A stretch of DNA of 49,339 bases from Niveispirillum sp. (GTDB taxonomy: Bacteria; Pseudomonadota; Alphaproteobacteria; Azospirillales; Azospirillaceae). The stretch lies in contig NZ_JAGOGJ010000042.1 of assembly GCF_017996735.1 (NCBI RefSeq), positions 1-49,339 of the forward strand, read 5' to 3'. The notes below the pieces were generated by a model. The model saw only the letters and a program-made list of their open reading frames with translations. It had not been told where the DNA came from and did no database searches. Shown piece after piece: positions 42,031-49,339 of the stretch. Both the position numbers and the translations under genes were made by a program. Positions within the stretch are counted from its first letter, which is position 1. The number at the start of each line of letters is the position of its first letter.

Positions 42031-42840
42031 ACGAATGCGGGCGCGTGTTTCCGCGGGTTGGGCCGGCACCGCATGGCGCTGGAACAATTATGCAGTCATC
42101 GCCTGGACCCGCACCGGCGACGCCATCTGAAATTATCAATAAATTCAAATTGATACGCTGCAAATTCATTCAGTTGAATTGCCGATTCAGTTCTATTCAT
42201 TTTACTTGTGAGCAAGGCGTGGGTAAAGCAGGAGGGTTTCCTTTTCGTCCCCTCTCAAGAAAGAGAAAGAACGAATAATGAGACAAATATAGCCCCACCC
42301 CAAATCCGCTTGACAATCCAATAGACACGACAGAAAGGTACATTACATGAGTAGATTCTGATATTTTTCAATGTTAATGCATTTAATATTGAGAAACATC
42401 AAGTAATTTTACATTACCATCAAAATTTATTGATCTTCTATAACGAACCAGAGGGATGCATACGAATATGGGAATGAATTACTATAAATTTTCCACAGAA
42501 GAAAAAATCTCAATTAACCCGTGCGGTTCTTTTGAACATCAGCATTCTATTTTCATCTTTTCTTCTCGCAATGGAACAAATCCGGTCCGCAAACCCCACA
42601 ATCAATCGGCCAAGATTACAATCTTAGGATTGATGGATTCATATGAATTCCTTTCTTGGGGAGGGGCGGTACCGGGCGCGGGTTGAGCGCCATGGCCGGG
42701 GTGTGACCCGGTTCCCGTCTAGCGCGCCCGAACGACGGGCGTCTGATTTTCCGTTCAGTTTCCCTGTCAAACATTCCCTGAAGGCCACAAGCGGGGCGCC
42801 CGCGCCGAAGGGGAAAACACGGTTTTCAAGGAGAGAAGTG
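42031..42840. other. Long AT-rich intergenic region upstream of the giant surface protein
   Basis: About 810 bases without a credible gene. From about 42100 to 42660 the sequence is strikingly AT-rich for this genome. It holds a perfect TTGACA (42313-42318) without a convincing -10, two dyads near 42600-42650, and then returns to GC-rich sequence to the ribosome site AAGGAG at 42828-42833. A 76-codon frame (42456-42686) has no recognisable product. This is most likely the promoter region of the 42841 gene. Confidence 0.6.
42601..42648. promoter_or_regulatory. Paired dyads, possible operator
   Basis: First dyad 42601-42634: outer arms ATCAATC/GATTGAT, inner arms AAGATT-AC-AATCTT. Directly after it is a perfect 12-base palindrome ATTCATATGAAT (42637-42648). 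Both lie about 200 bases upstream of the giant gene, at the end of the AT-rich patch. Confidence 0.4.
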
Positions 42841-45800
42841 ATGGGTGTCGTGGGCTATGTCTGGCAGAACATCCGCAATATGGACCGCGGTCTGAACGGG
42901 GGCCGATCAGAGGTCGCCTTCATCGACACGGCGGTTGCGGGCTGGGAAGCCTTGGCCGAGGGCGTTCCCGCCGGCATCGCCGTTGTGCTGCTGGACGGCC
43001 ACGGCGACGGGCTGTCGCAGTTGGCCAACTGGGCCAGCGGCCATACGGGCTACGATGCCTTTCACATCCTGTCGCATGGTGGCGAGGGCCACCTGAAGCT
43101 GGGCACGCTGACACTTGACGCCGCGACACTGTTCGAACGTCCCGGCGACCTGGACATGCTCGGCGCGGCGCTGAAGGCCGGCGGCGACATCCTGCTGTAC
43201 GGGTGCGAGCTGGCCAAGGGGCCGGCCGGCGAGATCTGGCTCGACCTGTTCTCCGACCTGACGGGGGCCAACGTTGCCGCCTCGACCAACCTGACGGGCG
43301 CCGCCCACCTGGGTGGTGATTTCGTGCTGGCGGTCAGGGTCGGCGTCGTCACCACGCGGGGCGTCGACATTCCCGCCTTTGCCGGGGTGCTCAGCACTCT
43401 GGAGACGCTGCCGACCCTGACCGCCACGGGCGCAACATCCAGCTATCCTCAGGGCACCTCCACCCCCGTCGACCTGTTCTCCAGCGTCACGGCCGACACC
43501 AACGATGCCGGCCAGAGCTTCGTCGGTTTCTCCATCACGATCAGCGGCCTCGCGGATATGATGGAGGGGCTCACCGTCCCCGGTGTACTCGGCGGAATGA
43601 GCAGTGCCGGCGGCCAGATCGAGATTGGCGGCATCCCGCATGGGAGCTACACCGCGTCGGGCACCGCCAGCGCGGTGACCTATAATTTTGCCTTCACGAC
43701 ATCGATCACCGGAGCCCAACTGCAGACCATCATTGATGGTATCGGCTATATCAACCAGGCGCCGACAGTGACGGCCGGCCCCCGCACCATCACCCTCAAC
43801 AGCGTCACCGATAGCGGCAGCAGCAACAATACCGCAAACTTGAGCGGCATATCGGCCACGGTCAACGTCACCGTGCCCAATCCGCCGACGATACAGAGCG
43901 CCGCGGTCAATGGTTCCACCCTGGTGCTGACCTACGACCAAGCCCTGGACGCGACAAACCTGCCGCAAGTCGGGAGCTTTGGCATCTCCGCTACCAACGG
44001 CATGCATCCCGGTCTCATCACCGTCAATTCCGTGGCCGTCGACAGCGCGAACAAGACGGTGACCTTGACCCTGCAAAGGCCGGTATTGTCGGTCGAGACG
44101 ATCACCATCGGCTATACGGACCCGACCAGCGGCAACGATGTACTGGCCATCCAGAACATGGACGGCGACGATGCCGGCTCGCTGACCAACTACACTGTGA
44201 CCAACAACACCCCGGTCCCAGCCGGCCCGGCCCTGGTCAGCGCCGCAGTGAACTACACCAGCATGACGCTGACCTTCGATGATTTCCTGGATCAGCTCAA
44301 CGTGCCGCTCTCGATGGCCTTCTCGGTATCTGTGGACAGCAGCCCGGTCGCCGTCAGCAGCGTGACCGTCAACAATGACAAGACCGTCACCCTGGCCCTC
44401 AGCTCGCCGGTGGCGTCGGGGCAGACCGTCACCGTCTCCTATACCGACGCGCCCGGCGACGATCTTTTCGCCATCCAGTCGGCCACCGGCACAGATACGG
44501 CAACCTTCACGAACCAGTCAGTCACCAACAACACCCCGGCGGCTCCGGCCCTGCAAAGCGCCACGGTCAACGGTTCCACCCTGGTGCTGACCTACGATCA
44601 GGCGCTGGATGCGATCAATGGGCCGACCGGGGCCAGTTTCTCGGTGATGGTCGATTCCGTCCCGAACACCGTATCCACGGCCACCGTGGATACCACCAAC
44701 AAGACGGTCACCCTCACCCTGTTCACCCCCGTCGCCGCCGGTGCGGTGGTCACCGTCTCCTATTTCGACCCCACCACCGGCGACGACACGAGCTCTGTTA
44801 TCCAATCAATGACCGGCGTCGACGCCGCCGGATTCACCAGCCAGTCGGTGACCAACAATACGCCTGGCGGCCCGGCGCTGGTCAGCGCAGCGGTGGATGG
44901 TGCCACGCTCACCCTTACCTTCGATGATTTCCTGGACCAGCTCTACGCCCCGCAACTGACGGCCTTCGCCGTGTCGGTCGGCGGCAGCGCGGCCAGCGTC
45001 AGCAATGTCATCGTCAACGCGGACAAGACCGTCACCCTGACCCTGAGTACGCCGGTCACGTCGGGGCAAGCGGTCACGGTGTCCTATACCGACCCCACGA
45101 GCGGTAATGACACGCTCGCCATCCAATCCTCCATCGGCAGCGATGCCGCCAGCTTCACGGGACAGACCGTCACCAACAACACCGCTGCGCTGCCCGCTTT
45201 GCAGAGCGCGACGATTGATGGCAACACCCTGGTCATGACCTACGACCAGGCGCTGGACGGGGTGAACATACCGACAAACGCCAGCTTCAGTGTATTCGTG
45301 GGCGCTGGACTGGCCACAATCACCAATGTCGCCGTGGATGGCACCAACAAGACGGTGACCCTGACACTGTCGGCGCCGGTCGCTGTCGGCGACACGGTGA
45401 CCGTCTCCTACACTGATCCGACCGTCGGCGACGACCTGGTCGCCGTCCAGTCAGCGGCCGGCGTCGACGCCGCCAGCATCACGAACCAACCGGTCACCAA
45501 CAACACCTCGTCCGCTGTGGCCCCGACCTATGTGTCGAGCATTGCCTATGTTGGTGAAACCACGGTCACGCTGACCTTCGATGTGGCGCTGGACAGTGCC
45601 AATCCGCCCGTCACCGGCAGTTTCAACGTGGAGGTGAATGGCAACACCGTGCCGGTCACCGGCGTCACCGTCAATGGCGTGAACAAGACGGTTACGCTGA
45701 CGCTCGACAGCAACGCCTTGGGCGGCTCCGGTACCCTGACGGCAGGCGATATCGTCGCTTTCACCTACACCGACCCGACGGTTGGCAATGATCTGGCCGC

Positions 45801-48800
45801 CATCCAGGGCACGACCGGCCTGGATACGGCGGATTTCAACAATTCCTACACCGTCATCAATGCCCGGCCCGCCATCCCCGCGTTCGTCAGCGCGGCGGTA
45901 GACGGCGCCTCGCTGGTCCTGACCTATGACCAGGCGCTAGACGCCGTGAACGGGCCCGCCGGGGCCGATTTTGACGTCCAGGTCGGCGGCCAGAGCGTCA
46001 ACGTCACCAATGTCGTGGTGGACAGCACCAACAAGACCGTCACCCTGACCCTGGCCACCCCGGTGACCAGCAGCCAGACCGTCACCGTCGCCTATACCGA
46101 CCCGACCAATGGCGACGACACCAACGCCATCCAGAGTCCCGGCGGCCTTGATGCCGCCAGCCTTTCCGCGACCAGCGTCACCAATAACACGTCGAGCGGG
46201 ACCGACACACCGCCGACCCTGACACTGACGCCGGAGAACCCCGGTTTCTGGAGCTCTTCGGGCAGTACCGGCTACGACCTGTTCGACACGGTGACCGCTT
46301 CCACGGTCGATAACGGGCAGACCTTCACCGGCATGGTGCTCAAGGTCTATAACGTCGCCTATTCTACCGAATATCTGAACATCGGCGGCACCGATATCAC
46401 GCTGGCCGCGGGCACCGGCAGCGTCGGCGGTGGCAGTTATGCGGTAACACTGGCCAACGGCGTCGCCACCGTGACCCTGAGCGGGCTGTCGCTGAGCAAC
46501 AGCGACATGGCCACGCTGATCGACAACATGGCCTACAAGGTCACCAGCAACAATAGCAATCCCGGACAGGGCTATACCCGCCCGGTGGTGCTGGAGTCCG
46601 TCACCGACAGCGGCACGACCGACAACATCACGATCATCAACAAGGTCGCCACGCCGACCTTTGTCGATGCCTCAGTGGCGCCTAATTTCTTCCTCTCCAC
46701 GGCACCAGACAGCCCCACCTATAATTTCACCCCCGGCGTGCCGACGCAGGTCAGCTTCACCGCCACCGTCCAGGTGGCCACCGCGATAGTCGGCAGCAAT
46801 GTCTCCTTCTCCCTGGGGCTGCCGCCGGGCTGGACCGCGACCCAGTCGGGCCCCACCCCCACCATATCGGGCTTGCTAAACCAGGGCACCACCTACACCC
46901 TGACCTATAACATCACCGCATCGGGCACGGATACTTCGGGGGCCTTTCCGATCAGCCTCATACCGCAGGCCACCGGCATTTCCCTGAACTACAGTGCCTA
47001 TAGCAGTTCCGCGATGGTCACGGTGGGGCCGCCCGCGGCGCCCGCCTTCGTCAGCGCGGCGGTGAACGGGACTTCGCTGGTCCTGACCTATGACCAGGCG
47101 CTGGATGCGCTGCACGCACCCGCCGGGAGCGACTTCACCGTCACGGTCGACAGCCAGAGCGTCAATGTCACCAATGTGGTGGTCGACAGCACAAACAAGA
47201 CCGTCACCCTGACTCTGGCCACCCCGGTGACCAGCAGCCAGACCGTCACCGTCGCCTATACCGACCCGACCAATGGCGACGATACCAACGCCATCCAGGG
47301 CTCCACCGGTGTCGATGCCACCAGCCTTCCCGCCACCAGCGTCACCAACAACACCGCCCCGCCCAGCGCCCCCGTTTATGTGTCGAGTACGGCTTATATC
47401 GGTGAAGACACGGTCACCCTGACGTTCGACGTTGCGCTGGACAATGCCAATCCACCCGTGGTCGGTGATTTCAACGTCCAGGTGAACGGCACCGGTGTCA
47501 CGGTGACCGGGGTCAGCGTCGACAGCACAAACAAGACCGTCACCCTGACGCTCGCCAACGCCCAACCCGGCAATTTTGCGCTGTTGGCCGGCGATGTCAT
47601 CGCCTTCACTTATACCGACCCGACGGCCGGTGACGACGCGGCCGCCATCCAGGGCACAACCGGCATCGATGCGGCCAACTTCAATAATTCCACTATTGCC
47701 GTCACGTCGCGCCCGGTCGTTTTCGAAAGTGCGGCCGTGGATGGCGCCACCCTGACGCTGACCTATAACCAGGCGCTGGCCTCGTTGCCCGGCCCGCTGC
47801 CGGGTGCCTTCACCGTGGAGGTTGGCGGCCAGACCGTGACCGTCAACAGCGTGCTGATCGATGGTCCGTCCAAGACCGTGATCCTGTCCCTGGCCACCCC
47901 CGTGACCGCCGGCCAGGTCGTCACGGTCGCCTATGCCGACCCGAGCGGCAACAATGACGTGAATGCGATCCAGGACGTCACGGGTAATGATGCCGCCAGC
48001 CTACTGACCACCCCCGTCACCAACAACACTGCTGCTCCGACCGGCGACACGCCGCCGCTGCTGACCGCCGTGGCCGCGAATGACGGCTTCCAGAACGGCA
48101 GTGGCGGCAGCGGGGCCGATCTGTTCAACCTGACCGTGGCCGACACCGTGGATGTGGGACAGACCTTCACCGGCCTGACCTTCACCGTTCACGGTGTCGA
48201 TGGTACCACAAACGAGAAGATCACGATCGGCGGCTCCGATATCGCCCTGGTGAACAACCAGTCCGGGGCCCTCAACAACGGCAGCTACAGCGTCGCCGTT
48301 GCCAACGGCATCGCCACCGTGACCATCTCCGGCATGACATCGGCCACTGCCAATGACATTGCCGGTCTGATCAACGGCATGACCTACAAGAATACCGGCA
48401 CACCGACCATCACGACCGGCGACAGCGACTATCGTGCGATCGTGCTGCGCTCGATCACCGACAGCGGCAGCACCACCAACACCTCCAAACTCGACATCGC
48501 CACCAGTGTCACCATCAACGAACCCGCCCAGAGCGGCAGCACCAGCTTTGGCATGGTGGCGGCGGCGATCGATCCGACCGTCACCTTTGATGGCAGCACG
48601 CCGCAGAAGGTGGAGTTCCTGGTCACCCTGACCAGTGCCATGCTGCTGATCGGTTCGACGGTCGGCTTCAAACCCATGCTGCCGGCCGGCTGGACCGCAG
48701 GCACGGTCCTGATCGAAACCGTCGACGCGACGACGCTGGCCACCGGCCCCAACGTTCCCAGCAACGGCATCACTGGTCTGCTGGCCATCGGCACGATGTA

Positions 48801-49339
48801 CAAGGTCTCGTTCGACGTGACCGGAAGCAGTACGGACACGGCGGGCACCTTCCCGGTCGGCCTGACATCGACCTATACGGGCGGCGTCCTGATGGAATAT
48901 CCCCGCCTGCAAGCCGGCGTGGCGATGATGAGCGTCGAGCCGCCGCCTGATGTCACGGCACCCGCTGCACCGGTCATCACCTCGCTTGATCTCACCAATG
49001 ACGGCACGCCGGCCATCACCGGCACGGCGGAAGCGGGCGCCACCATCACCCTGACCATCGGCGGGGCCACCTATACCACCACGGCAACGGGCGGAAACTG
49101 GTCCATCGATACCGGCACGGCCACCCCGACCAGCGGTTCCCTGTCGCTGAATACCAACGGCACCAATGCCATCTCCGTCACGGCCACCGATGCCGCCAGC
49201 AACCAGTCGACCGCCGGCACCCAGACGCTGACCATCGACACCACGCCACCCGGCGCGCCGGTCGTCACCTCGTCCGCCATCACCAACAGCAGCACGCCGG
49301 TCATCACCGGCACCGCGGAGGCCGGTGCCACCATCACCC
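42841..49339 (+). CDS. Giant DUF4347 / SwmB-repeat / bacterial Ig-like surface protein (5-prime part, runs off the window)
   Basis: 2,166 codons remain open to the window edge with no stop. ATG start with AAGGAG seven bases upstream. No signal peptide, fitting type I secretion. Residues about 23-185 form a DUF4347 domain (VAFIDTAVAG, VVLLDGHGDGLSQL, FHILSHGGEGHLKLG, DILLYGCELAKG, VAASTNLTG). Then come a beta-rich domain (about 190-345), seven SwmB-type repeats (about 348-1118), a second beta-rich segment (about 1120-1400), three more SwmB repeats (about 1400-1730), a third beta-rich segment (about 1730-2040), and Ig-like repeats (PVITGTAEAGATITLTIGG) that continue beyond the edge. Such proteins are large adhesins or exoproteins. 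The C-terminal secretion signal is not in view. His79 and Cys122 are placed like a caspase-type dyad. Confidence 0.9.
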   Translation, partial: MGVVGYVWQNIRNMDRGLNGGRSEVAFIDTAVAGWEALAEGVPAGIAVVLLDGHGDGLSQLANWASGHTGYDAFHILSHGGEGHLKLGTLTLDAATLFERPGDLDMLGAALKAGGDILLYGCELAKGPAGEIWLDLFSDLTGANVAASTNLTGAAHLGGDFVLAVRVGVVTTRGVDIPAFAGVLSTLETLPTLTATGATSSYPQGTSTPVDLFSSVTADTNDAGQSFVGFSITISGLADMMEGLTVPGVLGGMSSAGGQIEIGGIPHGSYTASGTASAVTYNFAFTTSITGAQLQTIIDGIGYINQAPTVTAGPRTITLNSVTDSGSSNNTANLSGISATVNVTVPNPPTIQSAAVNGSTLVLTYDQALDATNLPQVGSFGISATNGMHPGLITVNSVAVDSANKTVTLTLQRPVLSVETITIGYTDPTSGNDVLAIQNMDGDDAGSLTNYTVTNNTPVPAGPALVSAAVNYTSMTLTFDDFLDQLNVPLSMAFSVSVDSSPVAVSSVTVNNDKTVTLALSSPVASGQTVTVSYTDAPGDDLFAIQSATGTDTATFTNQSVTNNTPAAPALQSATVNGSTLVLTYDQALDAINGPTGASFSVMVDSVPNTVSTATVDTTNKTVTLTLFTPVAAGAVVTVSYFDPTTGDDTSSVIQSMTGVDAAGFTSQSVTNNTPGGPALVSAAVDGATLTLTFDDFLDQLYAPQLTAFAVSVGGSAASVSNVIVNADKTVTLTLSTPVTSGQAVTVSYTDPTSGNDTLAIQSSIGSDAASFTGQTVTNNTAALPALQSATIDGNTLVMTYDQALDGVNIPTNASFSVFVGAGLATITNVAVDGTNKTVTLTLSAPVAVGDTVTVSYTDPTVGDDLVAVQSAAGVDAASITNQPVTNNTSSAVAPTYVSSIAYVGETTVTLTFDVALDSANPPVTGSFNVEVNGNTVPVTGVTVNGVNKTVTLTLDSNALGGSGTLTAGDIVAFTYTDPTVGNDLAAIQGTTGLDTADFNNSYTVINARPAIPAFVSAAVDGASLVLTYDQALDAVNGPAGADFDVQVGGQSVNVTNVVVDSTNKTVTLTLATPVTSSQTVTVAYTDPTNGDDTNAIQSPGGLDAASLSATSVTNNTSSGTDTPPTLTLTPENPGFWSSSGSTGYDLFDTVTASTVDNGQTFTGMVLKVYNVAYSTEYLNIGGTDITLAAGTGSVGGGSYAVTLANGVATVTLSGLSLSNSDMATLIDNMAYKVTSNNSNPGQGYTRPVVLESVTDSGTTDNITIINKVATPTFVDASVAPNFFLSTAPDSPTYNFTPGVPTQVSFTATVQVATAIVGSNVSFSLGLPPGWTATQSGPTPTISGLLNQGTTYTLTYNITASGTDTSGAFPISLIPQATGISLNYSAYSSSAMVTVGPPAAPAFVSAAVNGTSLVLTYDQALDALHAPAGSDFTVTVDSQSVNVTNVVVDSTNKTVTLTLATPVTSSQTVTVAYTDPTNGDDTNAIQGSTGVDATSLPATSVTNNTAPPSAPVYVSSTAYIGEDTVTLTFDVALDNANPPVVGDFNVQVNGTGVTVTGVSVDSTNKTVTLTLANAQPGNFALLAGDVIAFTYTDPTAGDDAAAIQGTTGIDAANFNNSTIAVTSRPVVFESAAVDGATLTLTYNQALASLPGPLPGAFTVEVGGQTVTVNSVLIDGPSKTVILSLATPVTAGQVVTVAYADPSGNNDVNAIQDVTGNDAASLLTTPVTNNTAAPTGDTPPLLTAVAANDGFQNGSGGSGADLFNLTVADTVDVGQTFTGLTFTVHGVDGTTNEKITIGGSDIALVNNQSGALNNGSYSVAVANGIATVTISGMTSATANDIAGLINGMTYKNTGTPTITTGDSDYRAIVLRSITDSGSTTNTSKLDIATSVTINEPAQSGSTSFGMVAAAIDPTVTFDGSTPQKVEFLVTLTSAMLLIGSTVGFKPMLPAGWTAGTVLIETVDATTLATGPNVPSNGITGLLAIGTMYKVSFDVTGSSTDTAGTFPVGLTSTYTGGVLMEYPRLQAGVAMMSVEPPPDVTAPAAPVITSLDLTNDGTPAITGTAEAGATITLTIGGATYTTTATGGNWSIDTGTATPTSGSLSLNTNGTNAISVTATDAASNQSTAGTQTLTIDTTPPGAPVVTSSAITNSSTPVITGTAEAGATIT
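43884..46197 (+). repeat. Seven tandem SwmB-type repeats, about 330 bp each
   Basis: Each unit encodes SAAVNGTSLVLTYDQALDA, a middle strand pair, NKTVTLTL, PV..G..VTVSYTDPT.GDD..AIQ, and ends in VTNNT. The units alternate between a TYDQALDA type and a TFDDFLDQL or TFDVALDSANPPV type. They begin near 43884, 44226, 44540, 44868, 45186, 45518 and 45868. Confidence 0.88.
47041..48030 (+). repeat. Three further SwmB-type repeats
   Basis: Units begin near 47041, 47361 and 47710. The first is almost identical at DNA level to the unit at 45868-46197 over about 115 bases (from about 46019 and about 47182), and the second resembles the unit at 45518. They are separated from the earlier seven by a beta-rich insert. 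Confidence 0.88.

Noticed and set aside
42456..42686. 76-codon plus-strand frame in the AT-rich intergenic region
   Set aside because: No good ribosome site, no recognisable fold, and the end runs from AT-rich into GC-rich sequence. It is more likely promoter-region DNA.
42907..49337. Series of minus-strand frames (up to 389 codons) opposite the giant surface protein
   Set aside because: They repeat with the same period as the plus-strand SwmB units and encode G/D/H/R-rich shadows. The plus strand is one uninterrupted frame of recognisable domains.

Overview
The window looks like chromosome from a GC-rich alphaproteobacterium, most likely Rhodospirillales/Azospirillales (Azospirillum- or Niveispirillum-like). 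This is inferred from the gene families: a Pat-type acetyltransferase, an alphaproteobacterial-type heme A synthase (CtaA/Cox15), a TPP-riboswitch thiOSG operon, and PQQ-associated PedF, ABC and beta-propeller genes. GC-rich coding is broken by a few AT-rich intergenic patches. No phage, integrase, insertion sequence, CRISPR array, rRNA or tRNA was seen.

Layout. 1-5.2 kb: the tail of a gene and its terminator, a small exported protein, glutamate racemase (murI), an acyl-CoA-synthetase/GNAT fusion (Pat-like) and a DUF4870 membrane protein. 5.3-11.8 kb: two tandem paralogous RTX/calcium-binding proteins of about 1,050 residues, each with a Calx-beta-like domain and five C-terminal 41-residue repeats. 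12.2-24.2 kb: inorganic pyrophosphatase, a giant alpha-2-macroglobulin-like protein without its thioester cysteine, a multi-TM protein, a P1B-4 metal ATPase, the tRNA hydroxylase TrhO, and an SLC13/RCK permease. 24.2-26.5 kb: a TetR regulator with its operator, divergent from an Mpo1-like protein and a ketopantoate reductase. 26.6-35.5 kb: housekeeping genes, namely riboswitch-controlled thiO-thiS-thiG, def-fmt-thiE, heme A synthase, RNase D and aspartyl-tRNA synthetase. 35.6-41.9 kb: a PQQ-dependent alcohol-oxidation accessory cluster (ABC permease, ABC ATPase, beta-propeller; divergently cytochrome c PedF and a MoxJ-like binding protein), then a lipoprotein multicopper oxidase. 42.8 kb to the window edge: the first 2,166 codons of a giant surface or secreted protein (DUF4347, SwmB-type repeats, bacterial Ig-like repeats) that runs off the window.

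The genes work in recognisable groups. The thi operon is controlled by thiamine pyrophosphate, while thiE is coupled separately to fmt. The PQQ accessory genes form two divergent units, but no PQQ alcohol dehydrogenase is present here. The three giant repeat proteins have no type I secretion genes beside them, and each is preceded by an AT-rich patch.

The main non-coding signals are: (1) a family of modular extragenic palindromic elements, at least five copies, with conserved core hairpins and copy-specific outer palindromes whose arms change in a compensatory way; (2) a roughly 99-nt candidate three-way-junction RNA between the macroglobulin gene and its divergent neighbour; (3) a TPP riboswitch; and (4) several clear rho-independent terminators.
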